Below are positions 16,592-25,557 of a stretch of 64,000 nucleotides of DNA, piece by piece. This DNA comes from Pseudomonas sp. MWU16-30317 (GTDB lineage: Bacteria > Pseudomonadota > Gammaproteobacteria > Pseudomonadales > Pseudomonadaceae). The stretch's first letter is position 1; every line of letters starts with the position of its first letter. The position numbers and the translations under genes were made by a program. The stretch lies in NCBI RefSeq assembly GCF_020515695.1, contig NZ_JAIWJA010000011.1:1-64000 (forward strand), in the 5' to 3' direction. The notes below the pieces were generated by a model. The model was not told where the DNA came from, did not search any database, and was given only the letters and a program-made list of their open reading frames with translations.

Positions 16592-18649
16592 ATGCACACC
16601 CTTCTATCCCCCGGCATTCGCCTGCTCGGGCGGTTCCAGTTCGCGCGCAAGTTCCAGCTGCTGTTTCTGCTGTTCATGCTGCCTTTGGCTGGTAGTTTGT
16701 GGTTGCTGGGGCAGGACTATCGCTCGCGGCTCGGCGTCATTGCCAGTGAACGAACAGGGGCCGGACAACTGCTGGCGCTCGAATCCCTGGACGATCAACT
16801 GATCGCCCAGCGCAATCGTGCGGCACGCTGGAAGGCTGTGGACATTCTCCATAACCCCACCGCCCAGGCGCAGCAGGCGATGAACGCACTCAGCGCCGCC
16901 AGCCCGGCGCTGCAGGCTGCAGTAACCGAGTTGGGCCAAGCCCTGAAGAACAGCGGCGCGACTGGCGACGCACTCGGTCGTTTCGAGAAACTCAAAGCCG
17001 CTACCGCCGGCCTCGACCTCGACAGCCTGCGCAGCATCGGTTGGTGGCCAGACGGTTACGAACGCTTTACCAACGCCTCGGCGGCCTTGCAGAGCGTACG
17101 CGACCAGGTGGGCATGGACAGCGGCCTGATTCTCGACCCGTGGATGGAAACGTATCTGTTGATGCAGCTGTCGACGCAACAGATCCCGGACTTGATCGAA
17201 CGTGTCGGGCGTACTGCCAGTGTTGGCGAAGCGTCAGTGGTGGCCGGGCAGTTCAGCCTGCAGAGCCGTTTGCAGATGCGCGACCTGCGCAACCGTATCG
17301 GCGATTCTCGCGAGGCGATGGTCAAGGCCGGTACCTCGCTGCAAGGTCGCCTGCCGCCGGGTTTTGCCGCGTGGGCCAACCAGTACGACAAGACGCTGCA
17401 GCGCCTTGATGCCGAGCTCAAGCGCCTGGACGATGGCTTGTTCTCTGGCGAATTGAAGCTGGGGGCCGGGGAGTTCGAGCAGAGCATGGACGGCCTGTTG
17501 GCTGATCTGTCGGCACTGCGCCGCCAATCGCTGGTCTCGCTGGACAGTCGCCTGGGCTTCTATCACGACCAGACGGTCAATCAATTCCTGCCCATCGCAG
17601 CAAGCTTCGCGGTGATGCTGTTGCTGGCGTTGTACCTGTTTGCTTGCCTGCAGGCGTCGATTCGCCTGAGCGCGCGGGGCATTACCACCCTGGCCGAGTC
17701 GTTGCGTGACGGCAATCTGTGCGTGCAAGTGGCCGTGAGCGGTCGCGATGAACTGGCCGCCATCAGCACCGCCCTCAACGTCGCCGTGGTGCAACTGCGC
17801 ACCAGCTTGCGCGGGGTCGATCATGAGACCTCGCAGCTCAGCGGTGCGGTGCGAACCTTGGGCGATCACTCCAGCGGTACCTTGGTGGACGTCGAGGCGC
17901 AGCAGTTGCAGATCAGTCAGATCGCTACCGCCGCCACACAGCTGGCGGCCACCTCCCAAGGCGTGGCCAGGAGTTGCGAGCAGGCTTCGGGCAGCGCCCA
18001 GCATACCCGCCAGATTGCCGAGGACAGCAGCCGCGACAGCCAGCGCACCACGGCCAGTATTCAACAACTCAACCTGCGTCTGGGCGAGACCGCCTCGGCG
18101 CTGGGCCGGGTGAGTGAGCAAGGCCAGCAGATCCAGTCGGTGGTCGATACCATCCGCGGCATCGCCGAGCAGACCAACCTGCTGGCGCTCAACGCCGCGA
18201 TCGAGGCTGCCCGTGCCGGTGAGCAAGGACGTGGTTTCGCCGTCGTTGCCGACGAAGTGCGCAGTCTGTCGCAGCGTACCCAGGCCTCTACCGCGCAGAT
18301 CGCCGGCACCGTGGACAGCTTGCGCAACACCGTCCAGCAGGCTGTGGACTTGATGGAGAGTGCCTGCGGCCAGGCGCAGTCCGATGCCGCGGCAGTGACC
18401 GGCCTGGGCGAAAGTCTGGGGGCGATCGCCAGCGCTGTGCAGAGCGTGACCGATACCCTGGCGCAGATCGCCACGGCGGTGGAGGAGCAAGCCAACGTCG
18501 CCGACGAGGTCAGCAGCAACATCCAGCAGGTCGATCAGGCCGCTGTTCGCCTGCTTGAAGGCGCGCGTGCGGTGAACACTGCGGCCGATCAACTGAGCAG
18601 CGGTAGTCGTGCCTTGAGCAGCAATACGGCGCGTTTCAATCTGGTGTAA
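16592..18649 (+). CDS. Methyl-accepting chemotaxis protein
   Basis: A 685-aa transmembrane chemoreceptor signalling to CheA/CheW. The start is ATG 16592 (MHTLLSPGIRLLGRF) with GGAGAA upstream. The first membrane helix is FQLLFLLFMLPLAGSLWLL (about 24-43), followed by a large helical periplasmic sensor of about 290 residues. The second helix is FAVMLLLALYLFACL (near 340), then comes a HAMP region. The cytoplasmic hairpin tip is conserved: IRGIAEQTNLLALNAAIEAA, GEQGRGFAVVADEVRSLSQ. No PAS or Cache signature is obvious in the sensor, and the ligand is unknown. It lacks the C-terminal CheR-tethering pentapeptide. It is monocistronic. Confidence 0.94.
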   Translation: MHTLLSPGIRLLGRFQFARKFQLLFLLFMLPLAGSLWLLGQDYRSRLGVIASERTGAGQLLALESLDDQLIAQRNRAARWKAVDILHNPTAQAQQAMNALSAASPALQAAVTELGQALKNSGATGDALGRFEKLKAATAGLDLDSLRSIGWWPDGYERFTNASAALQSVRDQVGMDSGLILDPWMETYLLMQLSTQQIPDLIERVGRTASVGEASVVAGQFSLQSRLQMRDLRNRIGDSREAMVKAGTSLQGRLPPGFAAWANQYDKTLQRLDAELKRLDDGLFSGELKLGAGEFEQSMDGLLADLSALRRQSLVSLDSRLGFYHDQTVNQFLPIAASFAVMLLLALYLFACLQASIRLSARGITTLAESLRDGNLCVQVAVSGRDELAAISTALNVAVVQLRTSLRGVDHETSQLSGAVRTLGDHSSGTLVDVEAQQLQISQIATAATQLAATSQGVARSCEQASGSAQHTRQIAEDSSRDSQRTTASIQQLNLRLGETASALGRVSEQGQQIQSVVDTIRGIAEQTNLLALNAAIEAARAGEQGRGFAVVADEVRSLSQRTQASTAQIAGTVDSLRNTVQQAVDLMESACGQAQSDAAAVTGLGESLGAIASAVQSVTDTLAQIATAVEEQANVADEVSSNIQQVDQAAVRLLEGARAVNTAADQLSSGSRALSSNTARFNLV

Positions 18650-18672
18650 CGGCTAGAAGTCGTGTTGCCTGA

Positions 18673-18762
18673 CCGGGCCCCTTCGCCGCCGAACGCGACC
18701 CTTGCGTCCACATGCGTACGACGCCAGCCGTGGGAGCAAAGCGTGCTCGCGAAGGCGCCCTC
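18673..18762. repeat. Degenerate REP-like inverted pair
   Basis: GGCCCCTTCGCCGCCGAACG at the left and GTGGGAGCAAAGCGTGCTCG...GAAGGCGCC at the right form an imperfect inverted pair between the chemoreceptor and the following transporter gene. Confidence 0.55.
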
Positions 18763-18866
18763 GAGCCCACCGCATGGCCTCCATGAAACTTGGCACCCAC
18801 CGCCACAAAATGGCACATTGTCGCACCCGCGCAGTGCGTGCCCCTTTTGTGTTCGGATGCCCCGTC

Positions 18867-20084
18867 ATGTCCAGCAGCCCCATCACCCCAGCCTCGGCCA
18901 CCGCCTCGGTGGCCAGCCAAGCCAGCCCGCTGGTCATGCGCGTGATCGGCGCTTGCGCCCTCGCGCACTTGATCAACGACCTGATCCAGGCGGTATTGCC
19001 GTCGATCTATCCGATGCTCAAGGCCAACTACGGCTTGAGCTTCACTCAGGTCGGCCTGATCACCCTGGCGTTTCAGCTTACCGCCTCGCTGTTGCAGCCG
19101 TGGGTCGGCTACTACACCGATCGCCACCCCAAGCCGTGGCTGTTGCCGCTGGGCAGTATCTGCACCTTGATCGGCATTCTCATGCTGGCGTTCGTCGGCA
19201 CCTTCCCGGCGATCCTGCTGGCTTCAGCGCTGGTGGGTATCGGCTCGTCAACTTTTCACCCGGAGACTTCGCGTATCGCGCGGCTGGCCTCGGGCGGCCG
19301 ATTCGGCCTGGCGCAATCGACCTTCCAGGTCGGCGGTAACGCCGGCACTGCGTTCGGCCCATTGCTGGCGGCGGCCATCGTCATCCCCTACGGCCAAGGG
19401 CATGTCGCCTGGTTCGGGCTGTTCGCCGTGTTCGCCATCGGCGTGCTCTACGGCCTGAGCCGCTGGTACCGTCACCACCTGAGCCTGTTCAAGCTCAAGG
19501 CCGGCGGCAAGGCGACCCACGGTCTGTCGAAAGAGCGCGTGACCTTCGCCCTGGTGGTGCTGGCGCTGCTGGTGTTCTCCAAGTATTTCTACATGGCCAG
19601 CTTCACCAGCTACTTCACCTTCTACCTGATCGAGAAGTTCGACCTGAGCGTCGCCAGTTCACAGCTGCACTTGTTTCTGTTCCTCGGGGCGGTGGCGGCC
19701 GGGACCTTCTTCGGCGGGCCCATCGGCGACAAGATCGGCCGCAAGGCGGTAATCTGGTTCTCGATCCTGGGCGTTGCGCCGTTCACCCTGGCGCTGCCCT
19801 ATGTCGACCTGTTCTGGACCGGCATCCTCAGCATGATCATCGGCTTTATCCTCGCCTCGGCGTTCTCGGCCATCGTCGTGTTCGCCCAGGAGCTGGTGCC
19901 CGGCAATGTCGGCATGATCGCCGGGGTGTTCTTCGGTCTGATGTTCGGCTTTGGCGGTATCGGTGCCGCGCTGCTCGGGCACTTTGCGGATATTCACGGC
20001 ATCGAGTACGTGTACAAGCTGTGCTCGTTCCTGCCACTGTTCGGGATCTTGACCATCCTGTTGCCGTCGACCAAAGGAGTGTGA
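18867..20084 (+). CDS. fsr: MFS transporter, fosmidomycin-resistance (Fsr) type
   Basis: A 405-aa, twelve-helix major facilitator exporter. The N-terminal half shows LAHLINDLIQAVLPSIYPML and QPWVGYYTDRHPKPW, both characteristic of the Fsr family, which exports fosmidomycin in E. coli. The C-terminal half has GGPIGDKIGRKAVIWFSILG. I start at ATG 18867 (MSSSPITPASATASV), after which the family similarity begins. The open frame upstream runs through a REP element. A small exported protein gene follows 4 nt after the stop and is probably cotranscribed. Confidence 0.88.
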   Translation: MSSSPITPASATASVASQASPLVMRVIGACALAHLINDLIQAVLPSIYPMLKANYGLSFTQVGLITLAFQLTASLLQPWVGYYTDRHPKPWLLPLGSICTLIGILMLAFVGTFPAILLASALVGIGSSTFHPETSRIARLASGGRFGLAQSTFQVGGNAGTAFGPLLAAAIVIPYGQGHVAWFGLFAVFAIGVLYGLSRWYRHHLSLFKLKAGGKATHGLSKERVTFALVVLALLVFSKYFYMASFTSYFTFYLIEKFDLSVASSQLHLFLFLGAVAAGTFFGGPIGDKIGRKAVIWFSILGVAPFTLALPYVDLFWTGILSMIIGFILASAFSAIVVFAQELVPGNVGMIAGVFFGLMFGFGGIGAALLGHFADIHGIEYVYKLCSFLPLFGILTILLPSTKGV

Positions 20085-20088
20085 TCGG

Positions 20089-20433
20089 TTGCAACAAGCC
20101 AAGGATGTGCTGAGCATACTGGCCGCGGCTATGCTGCTCACCACCCAGCAGGCCGATGCCGGCTCGATGCGCTGCGGCACGGCGCTGGTCAGCGAGGATA
20201 CGCCCATGGCCGAGGTCCTGGAAAAGTGCGGCCCACCCGCGCGCCAGGACAGCCAGGGGCCCGTCGCCAGACCAAAAACCAATAACGGCTATTGGAACTC
20301 GGCGAAGATCAGCATCTGGGTCTACGGCCCGGATGGCGGCGCGTACCAGTACCTGCGCTTCGTCGATGAGCGCTTGGTGAGCATCGAGATGAGCCGCAAG
20401 GCGCCGGGGCAAAATCTGTTTACGCAGGAGTGA
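20089..20433 (+). CDS. DUF2845 exported protein
   Basis: A 114-aa protein starting at TTG 20089, four bases after the transporter stop. Its N-terminal stretch DVLSILAAAMLLTTQQADA looks like a signal peptide cleaved near residue 24. The mature part SMRCGTALVSEDTPMAEVLE-KCG fits DUF2845, a family of small exported proteins with a conserved Cys-Gly pair and the segment KCGPPARQ. The function of the family is unknown. The close spacing suggests translation together with the transporter. Confidence 0.78.
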   Translation: MQQAKDVLSILAAAMLLTTQQADAGSMRCGTALVSEDTPMAEVLEKCGPPARQDSQGPVARPKTNNGYWNSAKISIWVYGPDGGAYQYLRFVDERLVSIEMSRKAPGQNLFTQE

Positions 20434-20483
20434 GGTGACGCGCTCGTGCGGCGCTGGTTGCTTTACAGTGACGTTCGCCACGC

Positions 20484-20620
20484 TATCGCCCAGCTGCGTG
20501 TTCCACTACGCGTTAGAGTTCATCCATCCCTTCGAGGATGGCATTGGTCGCATGGGGCGTCAGTGGCAAACGCTGATCCTTGGCCACTGGCGGATCATCC
20601 AGCCAAAGCGTGGAGGCTGA
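20484..20620 (+). pseudogene. Fic-family AMP-transferase remnant
   Basis: The frame encodes SPSCVFHYALEFIHPFEDG then IGRMGRQWQTLILGHW before a stop at 20620. This is the Fic core motif HPFx(D/E)GNGR with its surroundings. The conserved Asn is replaced by Ile (HPFEDGIGR), and only about 45 residues of a domain near 200 aa remain. Neither the upstream helix bundle nor the downstream part is present. It is a dead fragment, squeezed between the DUF2845 gene and the NUDIX gene. Confidence 0.75.
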
Positions 20621-20621
20621 T

Positions 20622-21044
20622 CTAGCGGTCCTGCAAATACTCGCGCAACCGCTCCTGCAAGTGCACCACAGCCCCCTCCATTGCCAGGAACGTGCCCAGC
20701 GGCATCACCTCCCAGCGCTGCCCCTCATCACCAAATACGATCTGCTCGAACGTGCCAGCGGGCACCTGTGCCACCAGAAACCAGGTATCCAGCCCGTTCA
20801 TCCCCTGGCCCGGATAGACCCGCGTGCTGACCACCCACGCGGGATCCAGTGTCAGGGTGAACTCCTCCATGGTTTCGCGGGTTGCGGTCTGCAGCGGGGT
20901 TTCATCCCCCTCGCGGCCGCCGCCCGGCAGGTCCCACATGCCGGGCCAGGGGATGCTCGGTTTGTCGTCACGCAGATAGGTCAGCAACTGGCCGTCGCAG
21001 AGCAGGGCGATCTTGGCACCGGAGAAGTTCGCTTGAATCGGCAT
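20622..21044 (-). CDS. NUDIX hydrolase
   Basis: A 140-aa pyrophosphohydrolase of the NUDIX superfamily. The NUDIX box is readable as GGGREGDETPLQTATRETMEE (residues about 43-63) with the metal-binding RETMEE core. The first strand is AKIALLCDGQLLTYLRDD. I start at ATG 21044 (MPIQANFSGAKIALL), where GGGAGCC gives a ribosome site; the frame upstream is not family sequence. The nucleotide substrate cannot be told. It is convergent with the Fic remnant. Confidence 0.88.
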   Translation of the reverse strand: MPIQANFSGAKIALLCDGQLLTYLRDDKPSIPWPGMWDLPGGGREGDETPLQTATRETMEEFTLTLDPAWVVSTRVYPGQGMNGLDTWFLVAQVPAGTFEQIVFGDEGQRWEVMPLGTFLAMEGAVVHLQERLREYLQDR

Positions 21045-21135
21045 GGCGGTGGCTCCCTGAAAGTTGAGGTTCAGGGTAGCAAACGGATGTTCTCGGCGGC
21101 GGTTGGCAGGCCGTGGACCCGCCACTGACGCACCC

Positions 21136-23598
21136 CTACCAGCGGTAACGTACGCTCCCCAGCACCGTACGGGTTTCGCCCGGGTAGCAGCTGTTGATGT
21201 CGTCACAGGTCCCGACATAGTGCTTGTTGGCGAGGTTTTCGACGTTGAGCGCGACCGTCACCTTTTTGGTCAGCGGGTAGCTGGCGCCGGCATCGAACAG
21301 GGTGTAGCTGTCAACCTTGTAGACATGGGTATTGTCGCCGTACAGCTCGCCCACATAGCGCACGCCGCCGCCCAGGCTGAGGCCGTTGAGCGGGCCTTCC
21401 TTGAAGGTGTAGTTGAGCCAGCCCGAAGCCATGTGGCGCGGCACGTTGGCTGGCGAGTTGCCCTTGTCGCCGTTGTTGCTGCGGGTGATTTCGGCGTCGG
21501 TGTAGGTGTACGAGCCCAGCAGGTCCCAGTGCTCGCCGAGGCGCGCTTTGGCTTCGGCCTCGATACCCCGCGAGCGAACTTCGCCGGTGGCCTGGTTGAA
21601 CCCGGTGATCACGCCGTTGACCAGCTCCTGAGTCAGCACGTTGGTCTTGGTGATGTCGAAGGCGGCCAGGGTCAACAAGACCGCGTCGTTAGGTTGGTAC
21701 TTGAGCCCGGTTTCCCACTGATGCGCTTGGCTGGCCTCGAAGGTCGAGCCGTTGCTGGCGGTGCCGCTGTTGGGGATGAACGACTCGGCGTAGCTGACGT
21801 ACGGCGCCAGGCCGAAGTCAGTCACGTAGGTCAGCCCCAGGCGGCCGGTGAACGCGTGGTCCTTGCCGGTGGTATCAGTGCTGCTCAGGTGGTTGTCGGT
21901 CATCGAGCGCACGTCGTCGTAACGCCCGCCGGCGGTGACGATCCAGTGGTCGCCGACTTTGATCTGGTCTTGCAGGTAGTAGCCGACCTGATCCTGGGTC
22001 TGATGGTAATCAGCGGCCAGCGCGGTGGGGCGGGCGACGTTCAGACCGTAGACCGGCTTGTCAGGGTTGAGCAAAAACGGCAGGGTCGCACTCAGGGTCA
22101 AGGCGCCCTGATAGCGTTTGACGTTTGAGTCGAAGTGGGCGTAATCGATGCCCGTGACCAGGGTATGGCCGATGCCCACCGTGTCGAAATCGAACTGCAC
22201 CTGGTTGTCGACGGTAAAGGTATCGAGGTGTTCGTCGAAGCGCCGTGGCGTTCGCAGCCAGTAGCCGGCCTGCGGGCTGCTGGCCAGGGCCGGGGCGATA
22301 CTGCCCAGGGTGCCGAGCGGCAAGAGGTTGTTGAGGATGAAATCGACCTGACCGTAACGCAGGTTCTGACGCAACTCGACGTTGTCGTTGAGCCGGTGAC
22401 GGAATTGATAGCCCAGGCTGAACTGCTGTTGGTCAGAATGATTGAAAGAGTGATCGCCCAACAGGGTCGAGCTGGTGTGGCCGTAGTTCGGCGTATCCAC
22501 AGCGACGGTACCGCCACTGGTGTCACGCAGGAAATCGCTCAGGAAGGTCAGGCTGGTGTCGTCGTCCGGTGCCCAAGTCAGCGACGGTGCGATGTACAGG
22601 CGATCGTCTTTGATTTCATGGCCGTCGTCGTATTCGAACTGCGTGTTGCTCTTGCGGGCCACGCCCACGACGCGATACGCCAGGGTGCCGGCGTCGTCGA
22701 TGCGGTCGCCCAGGTCAAAGCGGGTCTGGGTGCGGTCGTGGCTGCCGAAGCCTATTTCCACTTCGTGCACACCGTCGGGGGTGGGCATTTTGCTCACGCG
22801 GTTGATGATGCCGCCGGCATCGCCCTGGCCGAACAGGCTCGACGAGGGGCCGCGTACCACTTCGATGCGCTCCAGGTCGTACGGCTCGCTACGGAACAGG
22901 GTGTAGCTGTTGCTGAGCTGGCGCAGGCCGTCGCGGTAATCGCTACTGGTTTGCGCATTGAAACCGCGGATGTACAGCCAGTCGTAACCCTTGGGGTCGA
23001 CGCCGTAGGTTTCGGTTTTCACGCCGGGTACGTAGCGCAGCGCCTGGCTCACGCTCTGGACGTTCTGGGTGTCCATCTGCTGGCGGGTGATGACCGAGAG
23101 CGACTGCGGGATTTCGATCAGTGGGGTGTCGGTTTTGCTGCCAGCGGAGCTGCGATGGGCGACGAAACCTACGTCATTGTCGGCATTGGCGGCGCCAGTG
23201 TTGGCGCGCCCCTCGATGTTGGTTTCGTCGAGGTCGATGACGCCGGCATTGCGCGGGCGCGGCTGCAGTTCGTAGTGCCCATCGCCCTTGGCCACGGCCC
23301 AGATCCCCGAGCCTTCGAGCAGGATCGCCAGGCCTTGCTGCGGCGTGTAGTTACCCTGCAGGGCCGGGCTGTTCTTGCCGCTGGTCAGTGCGCCGTTGCC
23401 GGCCAGGTAGATGCCCGCCTGGGCGGCGAACTGGTTCAACTGAGTGCTCAGGGGGCCGGCCGGGATGTTATAGCTGGCAGCGCCCTGGGCTGCGTTAGCC
23501 AAAGGGCTGAGGACCGCGCAACTGGCACCCGTGAGGCCCAGGGCGATGGCCAGCGCGACAGGGCGCATAGAGAACAGCGAAAGGGGAACCGGCGGCAT
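21136..23598 (-). CDS. TonB-dependent ferric-siderophore receptor with signalling domain
   Basis: An 820-aa outer-membrane transducer. After a signal peptide (cleaved near ANAAQG) comes a secretin/TonB short N-terminal signalling domain (YNIPAGPLSTQLNQFAAQAG to about residue 115), which contacts the anti-sigma factor. The plug follows (IEIPQSLSVITRQQMDTQN, SQALRYVPGV, YIRGFNAQTSS, VVRGPSSSLFGQGDAGGIIN), then a 22-strand barrel ending in the aromatic TVLGSVRYRW. The start is ATG 23598 with AGGAAAG upstream. The siderophore is probably a foreign hydroxamate-type or similar molecule, but specificity is not readable. It is the effector gene of the fecI-fecR pair directly upstream. Confidence 0.93.
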   Translation of the reverse strand: MPPVPLSLFSMRPVALAIALGLTGASCAVLSPLANAAQGAASYNIPAGPLSTQLNQFAAQAGIYLAGNGALTSGKNSPALQGNYTPQQGLAILLEGSGIWAVAKGDGHYELQPRPRNAGVIDLDETNIEGRANTGAANADNDVGFVAHRSSAGSKTDTPLIEIPQSLSVITRQQMDTQNVQSVSQALRYVPGVKTETYGVDPKGYDWLYIRGFNAQTSSDYRDGLRQLSNSYTLFRSEPYDLERIEVVRGPSSSLFGQGDAGGIINRVSKMPTPDGVHEVEIGFGSHDRTQTRFDLGDRIDDAGTLAYRVVGVARKSNTQFEYDDGHEIKDDRLYIAPSLTWAPDDDTSLTFLSDFLRDTSGGTVAVDTPNYGHTSSTLLGDHSFNHSDQQQFSLGYQFRHRLNDNVELRQNLRYGQVDFILNNLLPLGTLGSIAPALASSPQAGYWLRTPRRFDEHLDTFTVDNQVQFDFDTVGIGHTLVTGIDYAHFDSNVKRYQGALTLSATLPFLLNPDKPVYGLNVARPTALAADYHQTQDQVGYYLQDQIKVGDHWIVTAGGRYDDVRSMTDNHLSSTDTTGKDHAFTGRLGLTYVTDFGLAPYVSYAESFIPNSGTASNGSTFEASQAHQWETGLKYQPNDAVLLTLAAFDITKTNVLTQELVNGVITGFNQATGEVRSRGIEAEAKARLGEHWDLLGSYTYTDAEITRSNNGDKGNSPANVPRHMASGWLNYTFKEGPLNGLSLGGGVRYVGELYGDNTHVYKVDSYTLFDAGASYPLTKKVTVALNVENLANKHYVGTCDDINSCYPGETRTVLGSVRYRW

Positions 23599-23696
23599 TT
23601 TTGCTTTCCTGCAGAAGAGTGGAGGCGGCTGTTTAGCCGCAGTCACTTATCAATTCGAACGAGCGCGCCAAAGCGGAAATTTTTTTTGAAAAAATT

Positions 23697-24677
23697 TCAG
23701 ACCGGCTGGCGCGGCTCCAGGCTCACCCACCACGGCAAGGTGCGCTGAATGCGGATCGGCAAGGCGCTGGCGAGCATTTCCAGGGCAAGATCCGGTTTGT
23801 CCAGCGGGTAGGCACCGACGACCTTGATGTCGGCAATTTGCGGTGCGACGCCCAGGTAGCCGTGGCGATAGCGGCGCAGCTCGGCGACGAAATCCCCGAG
23901 CCGCAGGTTGTCCGCCAGCAGCACGCCGCGAGACCAGCTCTCGCGTCCAGGGCTGGCCGCCGTCAGCGCGCCCCACGCTCGATGATCGAAGTGGATCTGT
24001 TGACCGGACTGGAAGACCCGGGGCGCGGCGAAGTCGGTGCTGGCCTGGACCGCGCCTTCGAACACGCTGAGCTCGGTCTGCCCCTCGGCCGCACACACGC
24101 TGAAGCGCGTGCCCAGCGCACGCAGCCGGCCCTCGCCAGTGCTGACGATAAAGGGTCGGGTGTCGGCGGCGGTCTGGATGAGGATTTCGCCCTGCAGCAG
24201 CCGCAACAGGCGCAGGTCGGCGCGGTAATCGACGTTCAGCGCCGTGGCACTGTTGAGCCATACCTGGCTGCCGTCGGCCAGCGCCAGCGCGCGTACCTCG
24301 CCGACGTGGGTGCGTTGCCCGGCGCGCCACACCGCCAGCGTCTCCTGCAGCGGTGTGCGCCATACCGTGGCGCCCAGCAGCAATAGCGCCGAGCCCATGC
24401 CCAACGCCCCCAAGGCCTTGCGCCGGCCGAGATTGCCCCGAGCCAGCAGCAGGGCTTGCGCGCTACTGTCGGCCTCGGCCTGCAACGGTTGCATCCGTTG
24501 GCTGATGCGTTCGACCGCGGCCCAGGCCTGACGGTGCGCGGCATCGGCCGTGTACCACTGTTGCCAGGCATGCTGGGTGCTGCCATCGGCCTCGATCGCC
24601 CCCAGGCGTGCATACCAGTGGGCGGCCTGTTGCAGCACTTGATGGCTGGGCGTGCCGTCAGACGAGCGACTGGTCAA
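23697..24677 (-). CDS. fecR: FecR-type anti-sigma factor / sigma regulator
   Basis: A 326-aa inner-membrane regulator that carries the iron-receptor signal to the ECF sigma factor. The N-terminal cytoplasmic region has the conserved AAHWYARLGAIEAD and HRQAWAAVERIS (DUF4880-like). One membrane helix (ALGALGMGSALLLLGATVW, about 89-107) follows, then the FecR domain VRALALADGSQVWLNSATAL and a C-terminal STN-like part with WSRGVLLADNLRLGDFVAEL. It overlaps the sigma-factor gene by 20 nt, so the two are coupled. The stop at 23697 lies 98 nt before the receptor start. Confidence 0.93.
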   Translation of the reverse strand: MTSRSSDGTPSHQVLQQAAHWYARLGAIEADGSTQHAWQQWYTADAAHRQAWAAVERISQRMQPLQAEADSSAQALLLARGNLGRRKALGALGMGSALLLLGATVWRTPLQETLAVWRAGQRTHVGEVRALALADGSQVWLNSATALNVDYRADLRLLRLLQGEILIQTAADTRPFIVSTGEGRLRALGTRFSVCAAEGQTELSVFEGAVQASTDFAAPRVFQSGQQIHFDHRAWGALTAASPGRESWSRGVLLADNLRLGDFVAELRRYRHGYLGVAPQIADIKVVGAYPLDKPDLALEMLASALPIRIQRTLPWWVSLEPRQPV

Positions 24678-25188
24678 GTTCTGCCTCCAGCAGCAAGCAT
24701 TGGAACATTGCCTTGGCCATGTACGAGGTCACCGAGCGCTCGGTCACGCCCAGCACCTGCGCCGCCTCCCGGTAGTTCATGCCCTGTACCTGAACCAACA
24801 CGAAACAGCGCGCGACCTTTTCCGGCAGGGCCGCGAGCATCGCGTACACCTGCTGCAGGGTTTCGAGAATGATCGCCTGATGTTCTTCCGATGGCGCCCA
24901 ACCTTCGGGCCGGCTCGCCAGCACCTCCTGCCAGGCCCGCTCCAGCTCCCTGCGCCGCCAGAAGTCGATGCACACATGGCGAGACATGGCGTGCAGATAG
25001 GCACGGGCGTGATGGTCGCTGTCAAACCGCCGAGGCTTGACCAGCAGTCGCACGAACACGTCCTGCGCCAGGTCGGCAGCGTCATGTGTATTACCCAGGC
25101 GCCGCTTGAGCCATGCATGCACCCAGCCGTGGTGGGCGCTGTAGTACTGCTGAAGCTGTTGGGAATCCACAGGATTGGAAGATGACAT
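24658..25188 (-). CDS. fecI: FecI-type ECF RNA polymerase sigma factor
   Basis: A 176-aa iron-starvation sigma factor that should drive transcription of the neighbouring receptor gene. Region 2 is HDAADLAQDVFVRLLVKPRR and ARAYLHAMSRHVCIDFWRR. Region 4 contains YREAAQVLGVTERSVTSYMA, the helix-turn-helix that reads the -35 element. The start at 25188 (MSSSNPVDSQQLQQYYSAHH) fits the family. A Fur-like box lies 19 nt upstream, so expression is probably repressed by Fur-Fe(II). The order fecI-fecR-receptor is the classic cell-surface signalling unit. Confidence 0.94.
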   Translation of the reverse strand: MSSSNPVDSQQLQQYYSAHHGWVHAWLKRRLGNTHDAADLAQDVFVRLLVKPRRFDSDHHARAYLHAMSRHVCIDFWRRRELERAWQEVLASRPEGWAPSEEHQAIILETLQQVYAMLAALPEKVARCFVLVQVQGMNYREAAQVLGVTERSVTSYMAKAMFQCLLLEAELDQSLV

Positions 25189-25206
25189 CGCGCCCAGCCG
25201 GATAAA

Positions 25207-25228
25207 TGCATTTGAGAATTAATCGCAT
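25207..25228 (-). promoter_or_regulatory. Fur-like box upstream of fecI
   Basis: On the minus strand ATGCGATTAATTCTCAAATG is close to Fur sites of Pseudomonas iron sigma genes (GCGAATnATTCTCATTTGC as I recall it). It sits in the expected promoter position for the fecI start. The match was made by eye. Confidence 0.55.
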
Positions 25229-25557
25229 GTTATCCGTTTGCTTGCTGGGGCGCTAGGTGGTGGTCAAGCGACACTTGGCCAGGCGGTATATTGCCAGCCC
25301 ACTGCAAAGGCAGAGCTGAGGAGGTCGCAGCACTCGTTGCAGTGGGGCGCGCCGAGATTTCATCGCCTGCCCGCCTGTGTTTGGAGAGTGGCTTGATGAG
25401 CGAGGCGTCACCGATGACTCCATCGCTCAGCGTGAGCAGCCTACGGACGTTCGATCGAGTGCCGTATGGGGGCGCTCCCAGGCCTTTCCCATAGGGCAGC
25501 GGTAGGTTCGACTAGTCCCGCATAATTCGTCCACCGGCTTTAGGGCCAAGCGCCCGA
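25229..25557. other. Intergenic region with a hairpin
   Basis: Nothing convincing is coded here. The region contains an imperfect 14-bp inverted repeat at 25395-25428 (TGAGCGA-GGCGTCA against TGACTCC-ATCGCTCA, no T-run). A second small stem, GCCCGA-ATAG-TCGGGC, spans the stop codon of the next leftward gene near 25548-25564. Confidence 0.45.

Noticed and set aside
22135..23748. 537-codon open frame antisense to the siderophore receptor
   Set aside because: Mirror frame of a GC-rich gene. The receptor on the other strand has clear signal, plug and barrel motifs.
25291..25494. 67-codon open frame before the DUF1493-like gene
   Set aside because: No ribosome site, no recognisable sequence, and it runs through an imperfect hairpin.
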